Shown here piece after piece: positions 8,795-16,906 of a stretch of DNA of 64,000 nt (position 1 is the stretch's first letter; every line of letters begins with the position of its first letter). The position numbers were made by a program, and so were the translations under genes. The stretch is from Rhodoplanes sp963840055. GTDB taxonomy: Bacteria; Pseudomonadota; Alphaproteobacteria; Rhizobiales; Xanthobacteraceae. The notes under the pieces are model-generated. The model did not search any database, was not told the origin of the DNA, and saw only the letters and a list, made by a program, of their open reading frames with translations. The stretch covers positions 124,001 to 188,000 of the forward strand of contig CAWIXM010000008.1 of NCBI GenBank assembly GCA_963840055.1. The letters run 5' to 3'.

Positions 8795-8971
8795 TCAGAA
8801 ATTCCGACGCCGACCCCTGGCAATTCCCTTGTCGGCCCATTTCTCCAACCAGAGGCTTGCCTCGCTGCCGGGATCGCCGGCCGAAGAGTCGGGCGGAAAA
8901 TCTTGCCAACCTTCGTTCTCGTTAGCCTCATTGGCCGGCGCGGCATGGGGATTAAGATCTCGGTATGTCAT
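8795..8971 (-). CDS. Small hypothetical acidic protein (58 aa)
   Basis: A short ORF starting MTYRDLNPHAAPANEANENE and continuing with an acidic stretch (GWQDFPPDSSAGDP), an amphipathic segment (SEASLWLEKWADKGIA) and a basic tail (RGRRRNF). GGAGG lies 5 bases before ATG 8971, a near-ideal ribosome binding site for a spurious frame. It is 45 bp upstream of the pirin gene on the same strand, so co-transcription is plausible. No family recognised. The tryptophans and the charge pattern argue for a genuine small protein. Confidence 0.55.
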   Translation of the reverse strand: MTYRDLNPHAAPANEANENEGWQDFPPDSSAGDPGSEASLWLEKWADKGIARGRRRNF

Positions 8972-9074
8972 TATGGCCTCCAGCTTTACTCATCCACGGT
9001 GGCAAAATCCGATCAAGATCGTAAGACCGGCCGAAAGCCGGCGATGACAGCGAGGGGCTTCCCCAAGAGCTTTC

Positions 9075-9308
9075 TCATCCGCGCGCATCGCCGCCACTTA
9101 TTTTTTGCCGGGCGCCGGCCGCCGGCTCTCTGCACCGCCGCCCATCGCCGCGGCGCGCCGCGAACGATTTCAGCGCCCTGGCCATGCCCCATCCGCCACT
9201 CGCGCCCCCCGTCAACATGGCTGCGGTGATCACATCAAACTTGGCGCGGCGAGCCGCGGCCTGGTTGGAGCCGCGCGGGTCGCTACGGGCATAGAGTGTT
9301 CTGGACAT
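9075..9308 (-). CDS. Hypothetical small ORF (77 aa)
   Basis: The frame opens with ATG 9308 (MSRTLYARSDPRGSNQAA...), preceded by GGAGCAAATGC as a possible ribosome binding site. The middle FDVITAAMLTGGASGGWGMA is mildly hydrophobic and the C-terminus is Arg-rich and low complexity. It sits 79 bp downstream of the small membrane protein gene on the same strand and could be the second gene of a TetR-controlled unit. No family recognised, and the frame could be a chance product of high GC. Confidence 0.35.
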   Translation of the reverse strand: MSRTLYARSDPRGSNQAAARRAKFDVITAAMLTGGASGGWGMARALKSFAARRGDGRRCREPAAGARQKISGGDARG

Positions 9309-9387
9309 GCATTTGCTCCGATAGATTTGCGGGGGTTTGATCGACGAGCGACACTGTGTTTGGCGGTGCGGGTGCTGCTGCTTCCAG

Positions 9388-9615
9388 CTACCAGGACAGC
9401 TCGGTGGGCAGAGAGCGGGCGATACGCTCGGCCAACGGTGCGATTGCCGGCGCGCTGCCGATGATTGAGCCCGCCATCAACCCGAGCCATTGGCGGGTCC
9501 CGATCTCCCTCATCTGTTGGAGCACGAGGTTGAGCCCATCGTGTTGGCGCCCACCGACTGCGAAGGCGGCAAGGCTCAGCGCAATCCCCAATCCACGGAC
9601 TGCTGTGTGCTTCAT
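9388..9615 (-). CDS. Small hypothetical exported/membrane protein
   Basis: 75 aa from ATG 9615 (MKHTAVRGLGIALSLAAFAV), with AAGGAT 8 bases upstream; an in-frame ATG at 9624 is the alternative. The N-terminus looks like a signal peptide or membrane anchor, and a second hydrophobic stretch (WLGLMAGSIIGSAPAIAPLA) follows. The gene diverges from tetR across about 140 bp that contain two copies of an operator-like sequence, so it is the likeliest target of that repressor. No family recognised. Confidence 0.5.
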   Translation of the reverse strand: MKHTAVRGLGIALSLAAFAVGGRQHDGLNLVLQQMREIGTRQWLGLMAGSIIGSAPAIAPLAERIARSLPTELSW

Positions 9616-9690
9616 GGCGATCATCCTTGATCTTGGCGGTCTCGTTCGGTCCGCGCGATGAAAACAGGTGACTTGGTGCGGGACTTGTGG

Positions 9691-9739
9691 TACTGACCGG
9701 TAACACCTAACTGGGGCTTAGGTACTGACCGGTCACACC
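9691..9739. promoter_or_regulatory. Duplicated TetR operator-like sites
   Basis: Two copies of TACTGACCGGTNACACC stand at 9691-9707 and 9723-9739, 32 bp apart, about three helical turns, so both would face the same side of the DNA. The core GACCGGTC is palindromic in the second copy. They lie 20-70 bp upstream of the tetR start and in the divergent promoter region of the small membrane protein gene, where an autoregulating TetR repressor would bind. Binding is inferred. Confidence 0.6.
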
Positions 9740-9758
9740 CGTGTCAAGGGGAAAACAG

Positions 9759-10376
9759 ATGCGTACAGCGTCAAAAATTACAAGTACCGAGAAATGCGAG
9801 GGAATTTCACCAAGAGCGCGGATTCTGGCGGCCGCTTCCGATCTTTTTTATCGGCACGGCATCCGGGCGGTCGGGGTTGAAACGATCGCTGAAGTCGCCA
9901 AAACCAACAAAATGACGCTCTACCGGCACTTCTCCTCGAAGGACGAGCTGGTGGCCGAATACCTCCGGCAGTTGGCGGAGAAGGCCAAGTCGGCCTGGGA
10001 TCAGCGTGAAGCCGACCATCCGGGAGAGCCGCTCGCCCAGGTCCGTGCTTGGCTCCAGGAGATGGCCGACCGTGTAATCAACAGAGACGAGCGCGGGTGC
10101 GCCCTGGCGAATGCCGCCGTCGAGCTTCCCGAAAAGGATCATCCGGCGCGGCGGGTCATCGAAGCGTTCAAGGCCGGGCAGCGCCAGCGACTCATGCAGT
10201 TGTGCGCCGCCGCCGGGCTCGAGGAGCCGGAATTGCTCGCCGAGGAATTATTCCTGCTGCTTGAGGGCGCCCGCGTGACGGCGCAGAGCATGGGGCCGAA
10301 GGGACTCGATGAGCGGCTGGTCAGGATGGGCGAAAGGATGATCAAGGCGCACGCGCGCATCGACCCGGCTGCGTAA
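9759..10376 (+). CDS. TetR/AcrR family transcriptional regulator
   Basis: 205 aa from ATG 9759. AAGGGG lies about 7 bases upstream; a GTG at 9741 is in frame but falls inside the operator region. The N-terminal HTH is canonical: ARILAAASDLFYRHGIRAVG, then VETIAEVAKTNKMTLYRHFS with SKDELVAEYLR. The ligand-binding C-terminal domain carries RGCALANAAVELPEKDHPAR, as in YbiH/AcrR-like regulators whose ligands are small hydrophobic compounds. It diverges from the small-protein genes and probably represses them and itself through the repeats at 9691-9739. Confidence 0.88.
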   Translation: MRTASKITSTEKCEGISPRARILAAASDLFYRHGIRAVGVETIAEVAKTNKMTLYRHFSSKDELVAEYLRQLAEKAKSAWDQREADHPGEPLAQVRAWLQEMADRVINRDERGCALANAAVELPEKDHPARRVIEAFKAGQRQRLMQLCAAAGLEEPELLAEELFLLLEGARVTAQSMGPKGLDERLVRMGERMIKAHARIDPAA

Positions 10377-10474
10377 CTGCCTTGGTAACGGGACCTCGCC
10401 GCCATCGAGGGTCACGCGGCGAAACTTTACTCGATACTGACTCCAACCTCTCTCTCTCAGTTTCGTCGCACGCG

Positions 10475-12019
10475 TCAGGCCGAGAACAGCAAGTCGCGTG
10501 TCAGCCAGTCGAGTTGAGCGACCTGTTCCAGCGCCGAGCGCAGCCGCTGGCGCTCGCGCGCCGACAGGCGCTTTATCGCGACCGCATTCGAGGCGGGCAC
10601 GCCATGCTCGATATCATCGAGTTGCTGCGCCAGGATCAGGTCGAGAAACACGCTGCCCGCATCAACGAGGCCTTGCAGGTCGTGCTCGCCGCCGATTCCC
10701 AGGCCGCTTACGGCGGCGAGGCGCTCGGGCGTCGAGTGTGCGAGGATGTGATAACGAATCGCCAACGCCCGCGCCGCCGTCACGATCCCGAAGAGCCCGA
10801 GTTTTTTCAGATCAATACGCCCCTTATTGGTGCGGAACCCGCCGAAAAAATTGAGTCCGAGCTCGATCCCGCCGGCGGATTCAACCAAGAGCTTGATAAA
10901 AGCCATCTGGCCTTTTGTCAGGTCGAAGGCGTGATCGCGCAGTCCGTTGGCGAGCGCCGTATCACCGTGCACGCCGCGCAGGTCGAAGAAGATATCGACC
11001 GACAGCAGGTCATCGGAATTGGAGCGGGTGATCCAGCTCGCGACACGGGCGCGCCAGGTCTTTGTCGATCCGCGCCACGCCGCGTTCTTCGCCATCACGC
11101 CGCCCTTGCAATAAGGCAGGCCGACCTCGTGCAGGATGTCGGCGATATGGGTGCCGAGCGCTTCGAACCAGCGATCCTCCGATCCGCCCGGGGCGCCGTC
11201 GGCAAAGAACAGCGCGTTGTCCTGGTCCATGGCGAGCAGGCTTTCGCCGCGCCCGCCCGAGCCGAGCACTGCGACGGCATAGGGGCAGGGCGGCTCGCCC
11301 TGTCCGGCCGCCCGCATGCGCTCTTGCGCGACCACCGCGGCTTGGCGGGTCAACGCGCCAAGTTCGCGCGAGATCACCGCCGCAATGTTGCGGGCCGATA
11401 CCCGTTCCGCCATCAGCGCCGCCGCCACGCCGGGAAGCTTGGCCCAAGCCGCGGCGAGGGCTTGCACGCTGTCGGCCTGATCGATTTCGTCGCCGAGCGA
11501 CACCGCCTCACCCGCGCGCAGCCGCAGCAGATCGCGCGCCGACAGGGATCCGATGACGAAACCCGCTTCGTCGGTCGCACCGAGATGACGGATCCTCAAC
11601 CGGTTCATGCGGCCGATGGCGCGGTAGACGAAAGCGTCGGCCGGCACTGTCGCGATCGGCTTGGTCATGAACCGCTCGACTGGCAAATCGAGGGTCGCGC
11701 TGCCATGCACGTCGAACGCGCGCAGAAGATCGCGTTCGGTGATGATGCCGACGTCATCCGGCCGCAATCGCTGTTCGTTTGCGTCCGCCGGGCGGACATA
11801 GAGCGAGGACAAGCCGTCGCGGAGGAGCCGGGCGAGCGCGTCGCGGACAGGCGTGTCAGCCGCCACGACTTGCAGCGGTGCACGCATGATCTCGCGAATG
11901 CGGTGGCGATAGGGGTAGCTGTCGATCCGGCTGAAGGCATGCTCGCGATCGGCCTGGATCGGCGCATCGACCGGCTCGATCAGGCCGCCACGATCTTGCT
12001 CCGGAAGCATTTGGCTCAT
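10475..12019 (-). CDS. CBS-domain/DUF294 nucleotidyltransferase-like signalling protein
   Basis: 514 aa. A CBS pair (about 35-170; IREIMRAPLQVVAADTPVRD, then GIITERDLLRAF and VERFMTKPIATVPADAFVY) is followed by the DUF294 GlnD-like domain with VAVLGSGGRGESLLAMDQDN (the GSGGRGE...DQD metal site) and a helical C-terminal domain. CBS domains usually sense adenine nucleotides, and DUF294 resembles the uridylyltransferase of GlnD, but no reaction is proven. It is the second gene of a leftward pair with the 211-aa protein and lies beside the solute:sodium symporter, a linkage seen in many proteobacteria. A 486-aa paralogue lies on the symporter's other side. Confidence 0.85.
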   Translation of the reverse strand: MSQMLPEQDRGGLIEPVDAPIQADREHAFSRIDSYPYRHRIREIMRAPLQVVAADTPVRDALARLLRDGLSSLYVRPADANEQRLRPDDVGIITERDLLRAFDVHGSATLDLPVERFMTKPIATVPADAFVYRAIGRMNRLRIRHLGATDEAGFVIGSLSARDLLRLRAGEAVSLGDEIDQADSVQALAAAWAKLPGVAAALMAERVSARNIAAVISRELGALTRQAAVVAQERMRAAGQGEPPCPYAVAVLGSGGRGESLLAMDQDNALFFADGAPGGSEDRWFEALGTHIADILHEVGLPYCKGGVMAKNAAWRGSTKTWRARVASWITRSNSDDLLSVDIFFDLRGVHGDTALANGLRDHAFDLTKGQMAFIKLLVESAGGIELGLNFFGGFRTNKGRIDLKKLGLFGIVTAARALAIRYHILAHSTPERLAAVSGLGIGGEHDLQGLVDAGSVFLDLILAQQLDDIEHGVPASNAVAIKRLSARERQRLRSALEQVAQLDWLTRDLLFSA

Positions 12020-12055
12020 GGCGCGTCCGTTGGGGTGGTTGCAATGGCGCGGCGC

Positions 12056-12691
12056 TCAGACGACCCCGTCCGGCGTGGTCTCCGCATGCCCGCACAGCAA
12101 AGCCGCGACCGCCGGTGTGTCCATCCGCTTGGTCAACTCGTCCCAGATGTTGCACATCGTCACGCGGAGATAGTTGCGGATGGTCGGATAATCGCTGCCC
12201 CGCAGCTTCTCGTAAATCGGCATCAGGGCGAAATACTGCTTGGCGAAGCGCGCCGGAATGTCCTTGGCGAATTTGGGCTGGTGGGTGCCGATGAGACCAA
12301 GTTGCCGCACGAGCTCTTGCCGGAGTTCGCTCCACTCCGCCGCGCCGAGCGCCGCAGGCACGGGATAGCGGTCGAATACATCCAAGACGATGGCGCTCAG
12401 CGCTTCGAGCGCGGTTTGCCGCTCGTTTCCCACGAAGGGCCGTAGCACGCCGTCGACCAGTTCGCCAACCATAGCGAGACCGAGCGGATAGGCCCGCCAG
12501 CGCGAGACCTCGATGGCGTCGAGAAAACCCTGTTCGCGAAACAGCACCTTGGAGTAATGGCCGGCGCGCGCGCGCGAGTATTCGTACATGCCTTTCTGCA
12601 CGAGAAACGCCGCATGCCGATCGATGAAGTCCGCGAGCTCGGCCGCACTGCGAATCGGCGGCGGTCGCCGGAAAAAGCTGAACCAGGACAT
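12056..12691 (-). CDS. Conserved hypothetical protein upstream of DUF294 gene
   Basis: 211 aa, all-helical in appearance, soluble, no signal peptide (MSWFSFFRRPPPIRSAAELA). No domain recognised; repeated aromatic and charged helices (ADFIDRHAAFLVQKGMYEYS, then RARAGHYSKVLFREQGFLDA) suggest a conserved small domain protein. GAGG stands nine bases before ATG 12691. It lies 36 bp upstream of the DUF294 gene and is probably co-transcribed with it. Divergent from the symporter operon. Function unknown; the neighbourhood suggests a role in controlling uptake or metabolism of the symporter's substrate. Confidence 0.7.
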   Translation of the reverse strand: MSWFSFFRRPPPIRSAAELADFIDRHAAFLVQKGMYEYSRARAGHYSKVLFREQGFLDAIEVSRWRAYPLGLAMVGELVDGVLRPFVGNERQTALEALSAIVLDVFDRYPVPAALGAAEWSELRQELVRQLGLIGTHQPKFAKDIPARFAKQYFALMPIYEKLRGSDYPTIRNYLRVTMCNIWDELTKRMDTPAVAALLCGHAETTPDGVV

Positions 12692-12802
12692 GTTCGCATC
12701 CTCGATTGCGCCGTTTCGATATTCGCCTGCGCAGCGACCAAAGAAAAATGCGACCGAAGCCCGCGTGCGGGTAGGTTTTTTCCGCTTGTCGCCCGAAAAT
12801 TG

Positions 12803-12812
12803 GACTAAAGTC
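12803..12812. promoter_or_regulatory. Perfect palindrome GACTAAAGTC upstream of symporter operon
   Basis: A 10-bp perfect palindrome in the 339-bp divergent region between the 211-aa protein gene and the DUF4212 gene. It could be half of a response-regulator or repressor site controlling the symporter; no regulator is encoded next to it. The same intergenic region holds the two hairpins listed separately. Confidence 0.3.
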
Positions 12813-12860
12813 TAATAAGGGCGAGCTTGCCACAATGATACCATCTTTCCGCGAGGGTGA

Positions 12861-12906
12861 CCCGGCCTAAGACCGGGCGATAAATGCCCCGGCGCCAAGA
12901 CCGGGG
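12861..12906. repeat. Two tandem GC hairpins in the leader of the symporter operon
   Basis: CCCGG (12861-12865) pairs with CCGGG (12873-12877), and CCCCGG (12887-12892) with CCGGGG (12901-12906). Both loops contain a related sequence (CCTAAGA, CGCCAAGA), so the hairpins are two copies of one short palindrome. They could act in the leader RNA or simply be repeat remnants. Confidence 0.45.
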
Positions 12907-13030
12907 AAATTAGAAAAAAATGATGGGAGGACCGCCTCGGGCCGTTTTCACGGCCCCGCGCCTTTCCATTCATGACTGGTCCGAGTAGCGGGCGAATAAA
13001 GTCATTAACGTCACGGGAGGCGATCGATCC

Positions 13031-13324
13031 ATGGCACCACCTACCCCAACAGCAACGCAACGGGCAGACGAACAAACAAGGGCCGAAGGCCACTGGCGAG
13101 CGACGAGCCGCCTGATGTGGATCTATCTCGGCATCTGGCTGTTCTTCGGCTACATCATCCACCTGTTCGTTAATCAGCTCAACGAGATCGTCATTATCGG
13201 CTTTCCCCTCGGCTTCTACATGGCCGCGCAGGGTTCGCTGATCGCGTTCGTGGTCATGCTGTTCACGTTTGCAAAACAGCAGGACAACGTCGATCGCGAA
13301 TATGGCTTCGCTGAAGACGAGTGA
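13031..13324 (+). CDS. DUF4212 small subunit of sodium:solute symporter
   Basis: 97 aa inner-membrane protein with two helices (LMWIYLGIWLFFGYIIHLFV; IVIIGFPLGFYMAAQGSLIA) and the DUF4212 ending QDNVDREYGFAEDE. Members occur almost always immediately upstream of a VC_2705-type sodium:solute symporter and are taken as its small subunit. GGGAGG precedes the ATG by about 11 bases. The gap to the large subunit is 13 bp. Confidence 0.88.
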   Translation: MAPPTPTATQRADEQTRAEGHWRATSRLMWIYLGIWLFFGYIIHLFVNQLNEIVIIGFPLGFYMAAQGSLIAFVVMLFTFAKQQDNVDREYGFAEDE

Positions 13325-13337
13325 GGGAGGATAGGTC

Positions 13338-15338
13338 ATGGCCACCCAATCTGGCGCCGCTAAGTCGGACTTTATGAAAAACCTCGGCCGGATGTACGGC
13401 ACGTACGCCGGCGGCTTCCTCGCCTTCGTCGTCTTTCTCGCAATCCTCGAGCAGGTGGGGGTGCCGAACAGGATTCTCGGCTATCTGTTCGTGTTCTTTA
13501 CGCTCGCCGTCTACGCCATCATCGGCGTCATGACGCGAACCGCGCAGGTCTCGGAATACTACGTCGCCGGCCGGCGCGTGCCCGCCTTCTACAATGGCAT
13601 GGCGACCGGCGCCGACTGGATGTCGGCGGCGTCCTTCATCGGCATGGCCGGCACGCTGTTCCTGCTCGGTTACGACGGCCTTGCTTGGGTGCTCGGCTGG
13701 ACCGGCGGATACGTGCTGGTCTCGGTGCTGGTGGGGCCTTATCTGCGCAAGTTCGGCGCCTATACCGTGCCCGATTTCATGTCGGCGCGCTATGGCGGCA
13801 ACTTCGCGCGTTTCCTCGCCGTGGTCGTGCTGGTGTGCTGCTCCTTCACCTATGTGACGGCGCAGGTCTATGGCACCGGCATCATCGCCTCCCGCTTCAT
13901 CGGTATCCCCTTCGAGGTTGCGGTCTATGTCGCGCTCCTCGGCATCCTACTGTGTTCGATGCTGGGCGGCATGCGGGCGGTGACCTGGACGCAGATCGCC
14001 CAATATATCGTGCTGATCGTCGCTTACCTGACGCCGATCGTCATCCTGTCGACCAAGATCTACGGCATTCCGATTCCGGAACTGACCTATGGCGAGGCGA
14101 TCCAGGCCATCACGGCGCGCGAAAGCCAGATGGTGCAGGAAGGTCTCGCGACGCTGTGCACGCAGGCGAGTTGTCCGGCGGGGTCGCTCAAGCCGCACAT
14201 CGAGCCGTTCATGACCTACTCGCGGCTCAACTTCTTCGCGATCATCTTCTGCATGATGGTGGGCACGGCGTCGCTGCCGCACATCCTGATGCGCTATTTC
14301 ACCACGCCGAGCGTGCGTGAGGCGCGCCAGTCGGTGGCGTGGTCGCTGTTCTTCATCTTCCTCCTGTACTTCTCGGCGCCCGCCTACGCGGCGTTCTCGA
14401 AGTTCGAGGTGTACACCAACATCATCGGGAGGGACCTGGAAAATATCCGTCCCTGGTTGTTCACCTGGGGCGAACTCGGCATGATCAAGATTTGCGGCCA
14501 CAATGCCGCAAGCCTCGATGCGGTGATCGCTGCCTGTAAGGCGATTGCGGGTCATCCCGACGTCATCAAGTTTGCGGACTTCGCGATCAACCGCGACGTG
14601 ATCGTGCTCTCGACGCCTGAGATCTCGGGCATGCCCTACGTGATCTCGGGCCTGGTCGCCGCCGGCGGCCTTGCCGCGGCGCTCTCTACCGCCGACGGAC
14701 TGCTGCTCGCCATCGCCAACGCGCTCAGCCACGACATCTATTACAAGATGCTCGACCCGAACGCGCCGTCGATTCGGCGGCTGACAGTTGCCCGCGTGCT
14801 GCTGTTCATCGTGGCGGTGTTTGCGGCGACGCTTGCGTCGACCAAACCGGCGGACATCTTGTCGATGGTGGGGTGGGCGTTCTCCCTTGCCATGGCGGGC
14901 AACTTCCCGGCCCTGGTGATGGGCATATGGTGGAAACGCACGACCACGCTTGCGGCCGTTCTCGGCATCATCGGCGGGTTCGGCCTGTGCATCTTCTATC
15001 TGGTCACGACCAGGTACTTCCCGCAGATGGGCGTCAACTACTTCGGCATGTCGGCGCTGAGCAATGCGGTGACCGGCTCGCCGATCGTCGATGTCGCGAC
15101 GACTCTCGCCGATCCGAAATGGATTGCCGACGTGCCGGCGAGCGCGGCCAACCCGCTCCAGTCCAAGGTGGGCTGGTTCGGCCTCAACAACATCAACTGC
15201 GGACTGTTGGGGATGCCGCTCGGCTTCCTCATCATGTATGTCGTCAGCCTGCTGGGACCGGAGCCTTCGCCGGAGATGCAGGCGATGGTCGAAGAGATCC
15301 GCAAGCCGCGCGGCCGCACCGTGCTCGAAGAGCACTGA
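13338..15338 (+). CDS. VC_2705-type sodium:solute symporter (acetate permease-like)
   Basis: 666 aa, about 13-14 transmembrane helices, SSS family. The motif YYVAGRRVPAFYNGMATGAD, followed by WMSAASFIGMAGTLF, is the conserved region of acetate/solute:Na+ symporters related to ActP. The protein is longer than ActP, with an insertion (about residues 265-300) containing CTQASCP, and a second loop rich in charged residues near 370-410. Substrates of this subfamily are probably short-chain carboxylates, but are unproven. It is co-transcribed with the DUF4212 gene, followed by a strong terminator, and flanked by two DUF294 proteins. Confidence 0.9.
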   Translation: MATQSGAAKSDFMKNLGRMYGTYAGGFLAFVVFLAILEQVGVPNRILGYLFVFFTLAVYAIIGVMTRTAQVSEYYVAGRRVPAFYNGMATGADWMSAASFIGMAGTLFLLGYDGLAWVLGWTGGYVLVSVLVGPYLRKFGAYTVPDFMSARYGGNFARFLAVVVLVCCSFTYVTAQVYGTGIIASRFIGIPFEVAVYVALLGILLCSMLGGMRAVTWTQIAQYIVLIVAYLTPIVILSTKIYGIPIPELTYGEAIQAITARESQMVQEGLATLCTQASCPAGSLKPHIEPFMTYSRLNFFAIIFCMMVGTASLPHILMRYFTTPSVREARQSVAWSLFFIFLLYFSAPAYAAFSKFEVYTNIIGRDLENIRPWLFTWGELGMIKICGHNAASLDAVIAACKAIAGHPDVIKFADFAINRDVIVLSTPEISGMPYVISGLVAAGGLAAALSTADGLLLAIANALSHDIYYKMLDPNAPSIRRLTVARVLLFIVAVFAATLASTKPADILSMVGWAFSLAMAGNFPALVMGIWWKRTTTLAAVLGIIGGFGLCIFYLVTTRYFPQMGVNYFGMSALSNAVTGSPIVDVATTLADPKWIADVPASAANPLQSKVGWFGLNNINCGLLGMPLGFLIMYVVSLLGPEPSPEMQAMVEEIRKPRGRTVLEEH

Positions 15339-15365
15339 GCGTTCATGCTGGTTACGCGGCAAATG

Positions 15366-15392
15366 GCGGGGCCTTCGGGCCCCGCTTCTTTT
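15366..15392 (+). terminator. Rho-independent terminator of the symporter operon
   Basis: GCGGGGCC (15366-15373) and GGCCCCGC (15378-15385) form an eight-base GC stem with a short loop, followed by TTCTTTT, 28 bases after the symporter stop. Confidence 0.85.
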
Positions 15393-15433
15393 GGGCTTGC
15401 CGGGCCGGCGAGGCATGGTCAGAACCAAAGACT

Positions 15434-15558
15434 CGTCATGCGCGGGCTTGACCCGCGCATCCGCGCCTTCCCATCCTCCCCCGCTTGCGGGGGAGGGAGC
15501 GTAGCGCAGCTACGCGGGAGGGGGAGCATGGATTGCCCGGTCAAGCCCGGCAATGACG
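15434..15558. repeat. Intergenic palindromic element
   Basis: The outer arms CGTCATGCGCGGGCTTGACC (from 15434) and GGTCAAGCCCGGCAATGACG (to 15558) are inverted with a few mismatches. The interior contains CCTCCCCCGC/GCGGGGGAGG and a GTAGCGCAGCTAC palindrome. It shares the CGTCAT...ATGACG ends with the element at 1442-1544, so both may belong to one family. It takes up most of the 325-bp gap after the symporter. Confidence 0.65.
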
Positions 15559-15663
15559 AAAACGGGCGCGAGATCGACCCACCACAGTCCAGCCTGATCA
15601 GAAACGCGGGGTAGGCACCGTGGGAAAATTCGAGCGCCGGAGTAATGCGAAGGGGTAAAATCC

Positions 15664-15972
15664 GTGGAGACCGGCAGTTCAGTTCTCGCAATCTGGTCTT
15701 TCCAGCTGCCCAACTTCGTCCTGGCGATGCTGATGTACACGCTGCTGGGTCGGGCGTTGCTCGGCCTGATTGTCGGGCCGGATTCGTCGAATTACATCTG
15801 GCGTTTCTTCTGCCGGATCACCGACCCGTTCGTTGCGCTGATCGCCTATGTCACGCCCAAGGCTGCCGCGCCGGTGGTGATATGGCTGCTGGGCGTGGTT
15901 TGGATGTTTTGGCTACGGGTAGCCCTGCTCTACATTTTCCTCCTCGCGGGCGCTTTTCAGCCCCCAACCTGA
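15664..15972 (+). CDS. Small conserved membrane protein
   Basis: 102 aa with three hydrophobic segments (FQLPNFVLAMLMYTLLGRAL; DPFVALIAYVTPKAAAPVVI; LGVVWMFWLRVALLYIFLLA). The middle NYIWRFFCRITDPFVALIAY loosely resembles YggT-family proteins, in which RxxxPF-like loops join helices, but I do not assign it firmly. GTG 15664 is preceded by AAGGGG. The stop is 8 bp before the next ATG, so the two genes form an operon. Confidence 0.65.
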   Translation: METGSSVLAIWSFQLPNFVLAMLMYTLLGRALLGLIVGPDSSNYIWRFFCRITDPFVALIAYVTPKAAAPVVIWLLGVVWMFWLRVALLYIFLLAGAFQPPT

Positions 15973-15980
15973 GCCGCGCC

Positions 15981-16307
15981 ATGGACCGTAACACTTATTT
16001 CATCGCTATCGCTTTCTTCGGCATGATCAACGGCCTGTTCAATCAGACCTGGCTGCTGTTCACCCTGCTGCATATGCAGATTCTGGCCCCGGCACTGTTG
16101 TTCGGCAGTGTGTCGCTGAGCCTGATCTTTTCCTCCCTGATGGTTTCGACCGCCACCATCATCCTTGCCGGCATCCCCGCAGCGATCTACGAGCACGTTG
16201 TCGGCGCCAAAGACGATTCAACCGACGCTTCAATGTGGATTTGGCTTGCCGGCACCGCGCTGTTGACGCTTCCCGCCGTGGGCCGTTTCCTGCAGATCGG
16301 GCTGTAA
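15981..16307 (+). CDS. Small conserved membrane protein
   Basis: 108 aa starting MDRNTYFIAIAFFGMINGLF. Three or four transmembrane segments (TWLLFTLLHMQILAPALLFG, SLSLIFSSLMVSTATIILAG, WIWLAGTALLTLPAVGRFLQ). No family recognised. It is translated 8 bp after the preceding membrane protein gene and probably forms a complex or functional pair with it. The TAA stop is itself the start of a 31-bp tandem repeat. Confidence 0.65.
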   Translation: MDRNTYFIAIAFFGMINGLFNQTWLLFTLLHMQILAPALLFGSVSLSLIFSSLMVSTATIILAGIPAAIYEHVVGAKDDSTDASMWIWLAGTALLTLPAVGRFLQIGL

Positions 16308-16395
16308 CGTATTCGCGAGCCATTTGTTGGACCTGTAACGTATTCGCGAGCCAATTGTTGGACCCGTAACGTATTCGCGAGCCGATTGTCGGCTC
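16304..16395. repeat. 31-bp tandem repeat, about 2.9 copies
   Basis: The unit begins GTAACGTATTCGCGAGCC and recurs at 16304, 16335 and 16366 with few mismatches. The third copy ends in a perfect stem (GAGCCGA/TCGGCTC, 16379-16395). The first copy includes the TAA stop of the upstream gene. There are no spacers, so this is not a CRISPR array. The hairpins might act as a terminator or RNA-stability element. Confidence 0.85.
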
Positions 16396-16409
16396 GTGGA
16401 ACTAAAGCT

Positions 16410-16868
16410 ATGATTCAGAGCTTTCCTGCCGTGCGGCTTCCTCTCGGCGGCAAGGGACGGCGACGGAGCGACCAACACGTGGAAGAGCTGCGGCGGATCG
16501 CGTTCGAGATAGTGATGCGCGCATGCGGGTTTGCATCGCTCGCAATCTTCTGCGTCATGATCGGGTTTTCGTTTGAACCGCGCATCGCCTTTGAATCGGG
16601 CGGAGTGCTGACGCTGGTGATGGTCGGCGTCCTCTATCTTAAAGCGCGCGAGGCCCGGACCAAGGATTATCGCCGCACCGAGATGTGGCTTTATCTCCCC
16701 AAGGAACAGCGTCCGCCGCACCCCTATGCGCAGTACGTCAGTTCGACCGTGCTGCGCGAGACCTACCTCACCTTCGCCTATTGGACCGCGATGATTTCGA
16801 TCGCGATGTGGGCGCTCGCTCTGATCGCCGTGCTGCTGGGTGTTTTAGCGGAGCCCGCGGACCAGTAG
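16410..16868 (+). CDS. Conserved hypothetical membrane protein
   Basis: 152 aa from ATG 16410. N-terminal cytoplasmic region rich in Arg, then two helices (VMRACGFASLAIFCVMIGFS; GGVLTLVMVGVLYLKAREAR), a conserved-looking soluble stretch (KDYRRTEMWLYLPKEQRPPH, then PYAQYVSSTVLRETYL), and a C-terminal helix (YWTAMISIAMWALALIAVLL). No family recognised. It stands alone between a tandem repeat and the double-hairpin repeats, convergent with the second DUF294 gene. Confidence 0.65.
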   Translation: MIQSFPAVRLPLGGKGRRRSDQHVEELRRIAFEIVMRACGFASLAIFCVMIGFSFEPRIAFESGGVLTLVMVGVLYLKAREARTKDYRRTEMWLYLPKEQRPPHPYAQYVSSTVLRETYLTFAYWTAMISIAMWALALIAVLLGVLAEPADQ

Positions 16869-16906
16869 GCTCGGGTGCGCCGGCGCGTCAGGCCATATTT
16901 CGCCAA

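Noticed and set aside
10382..12445. 687-aa frame on + opposite the DUF294 gene
   Set aside because: Antisense to a clear CBS/DUF294 gene; residue composition (Arg/Gly/Asp-rich) typical of shadow frames.
16304..16395. Possible CRISPR array
   Set aside because: Repeats are contiguous with no spacers and no cas genes nearby.
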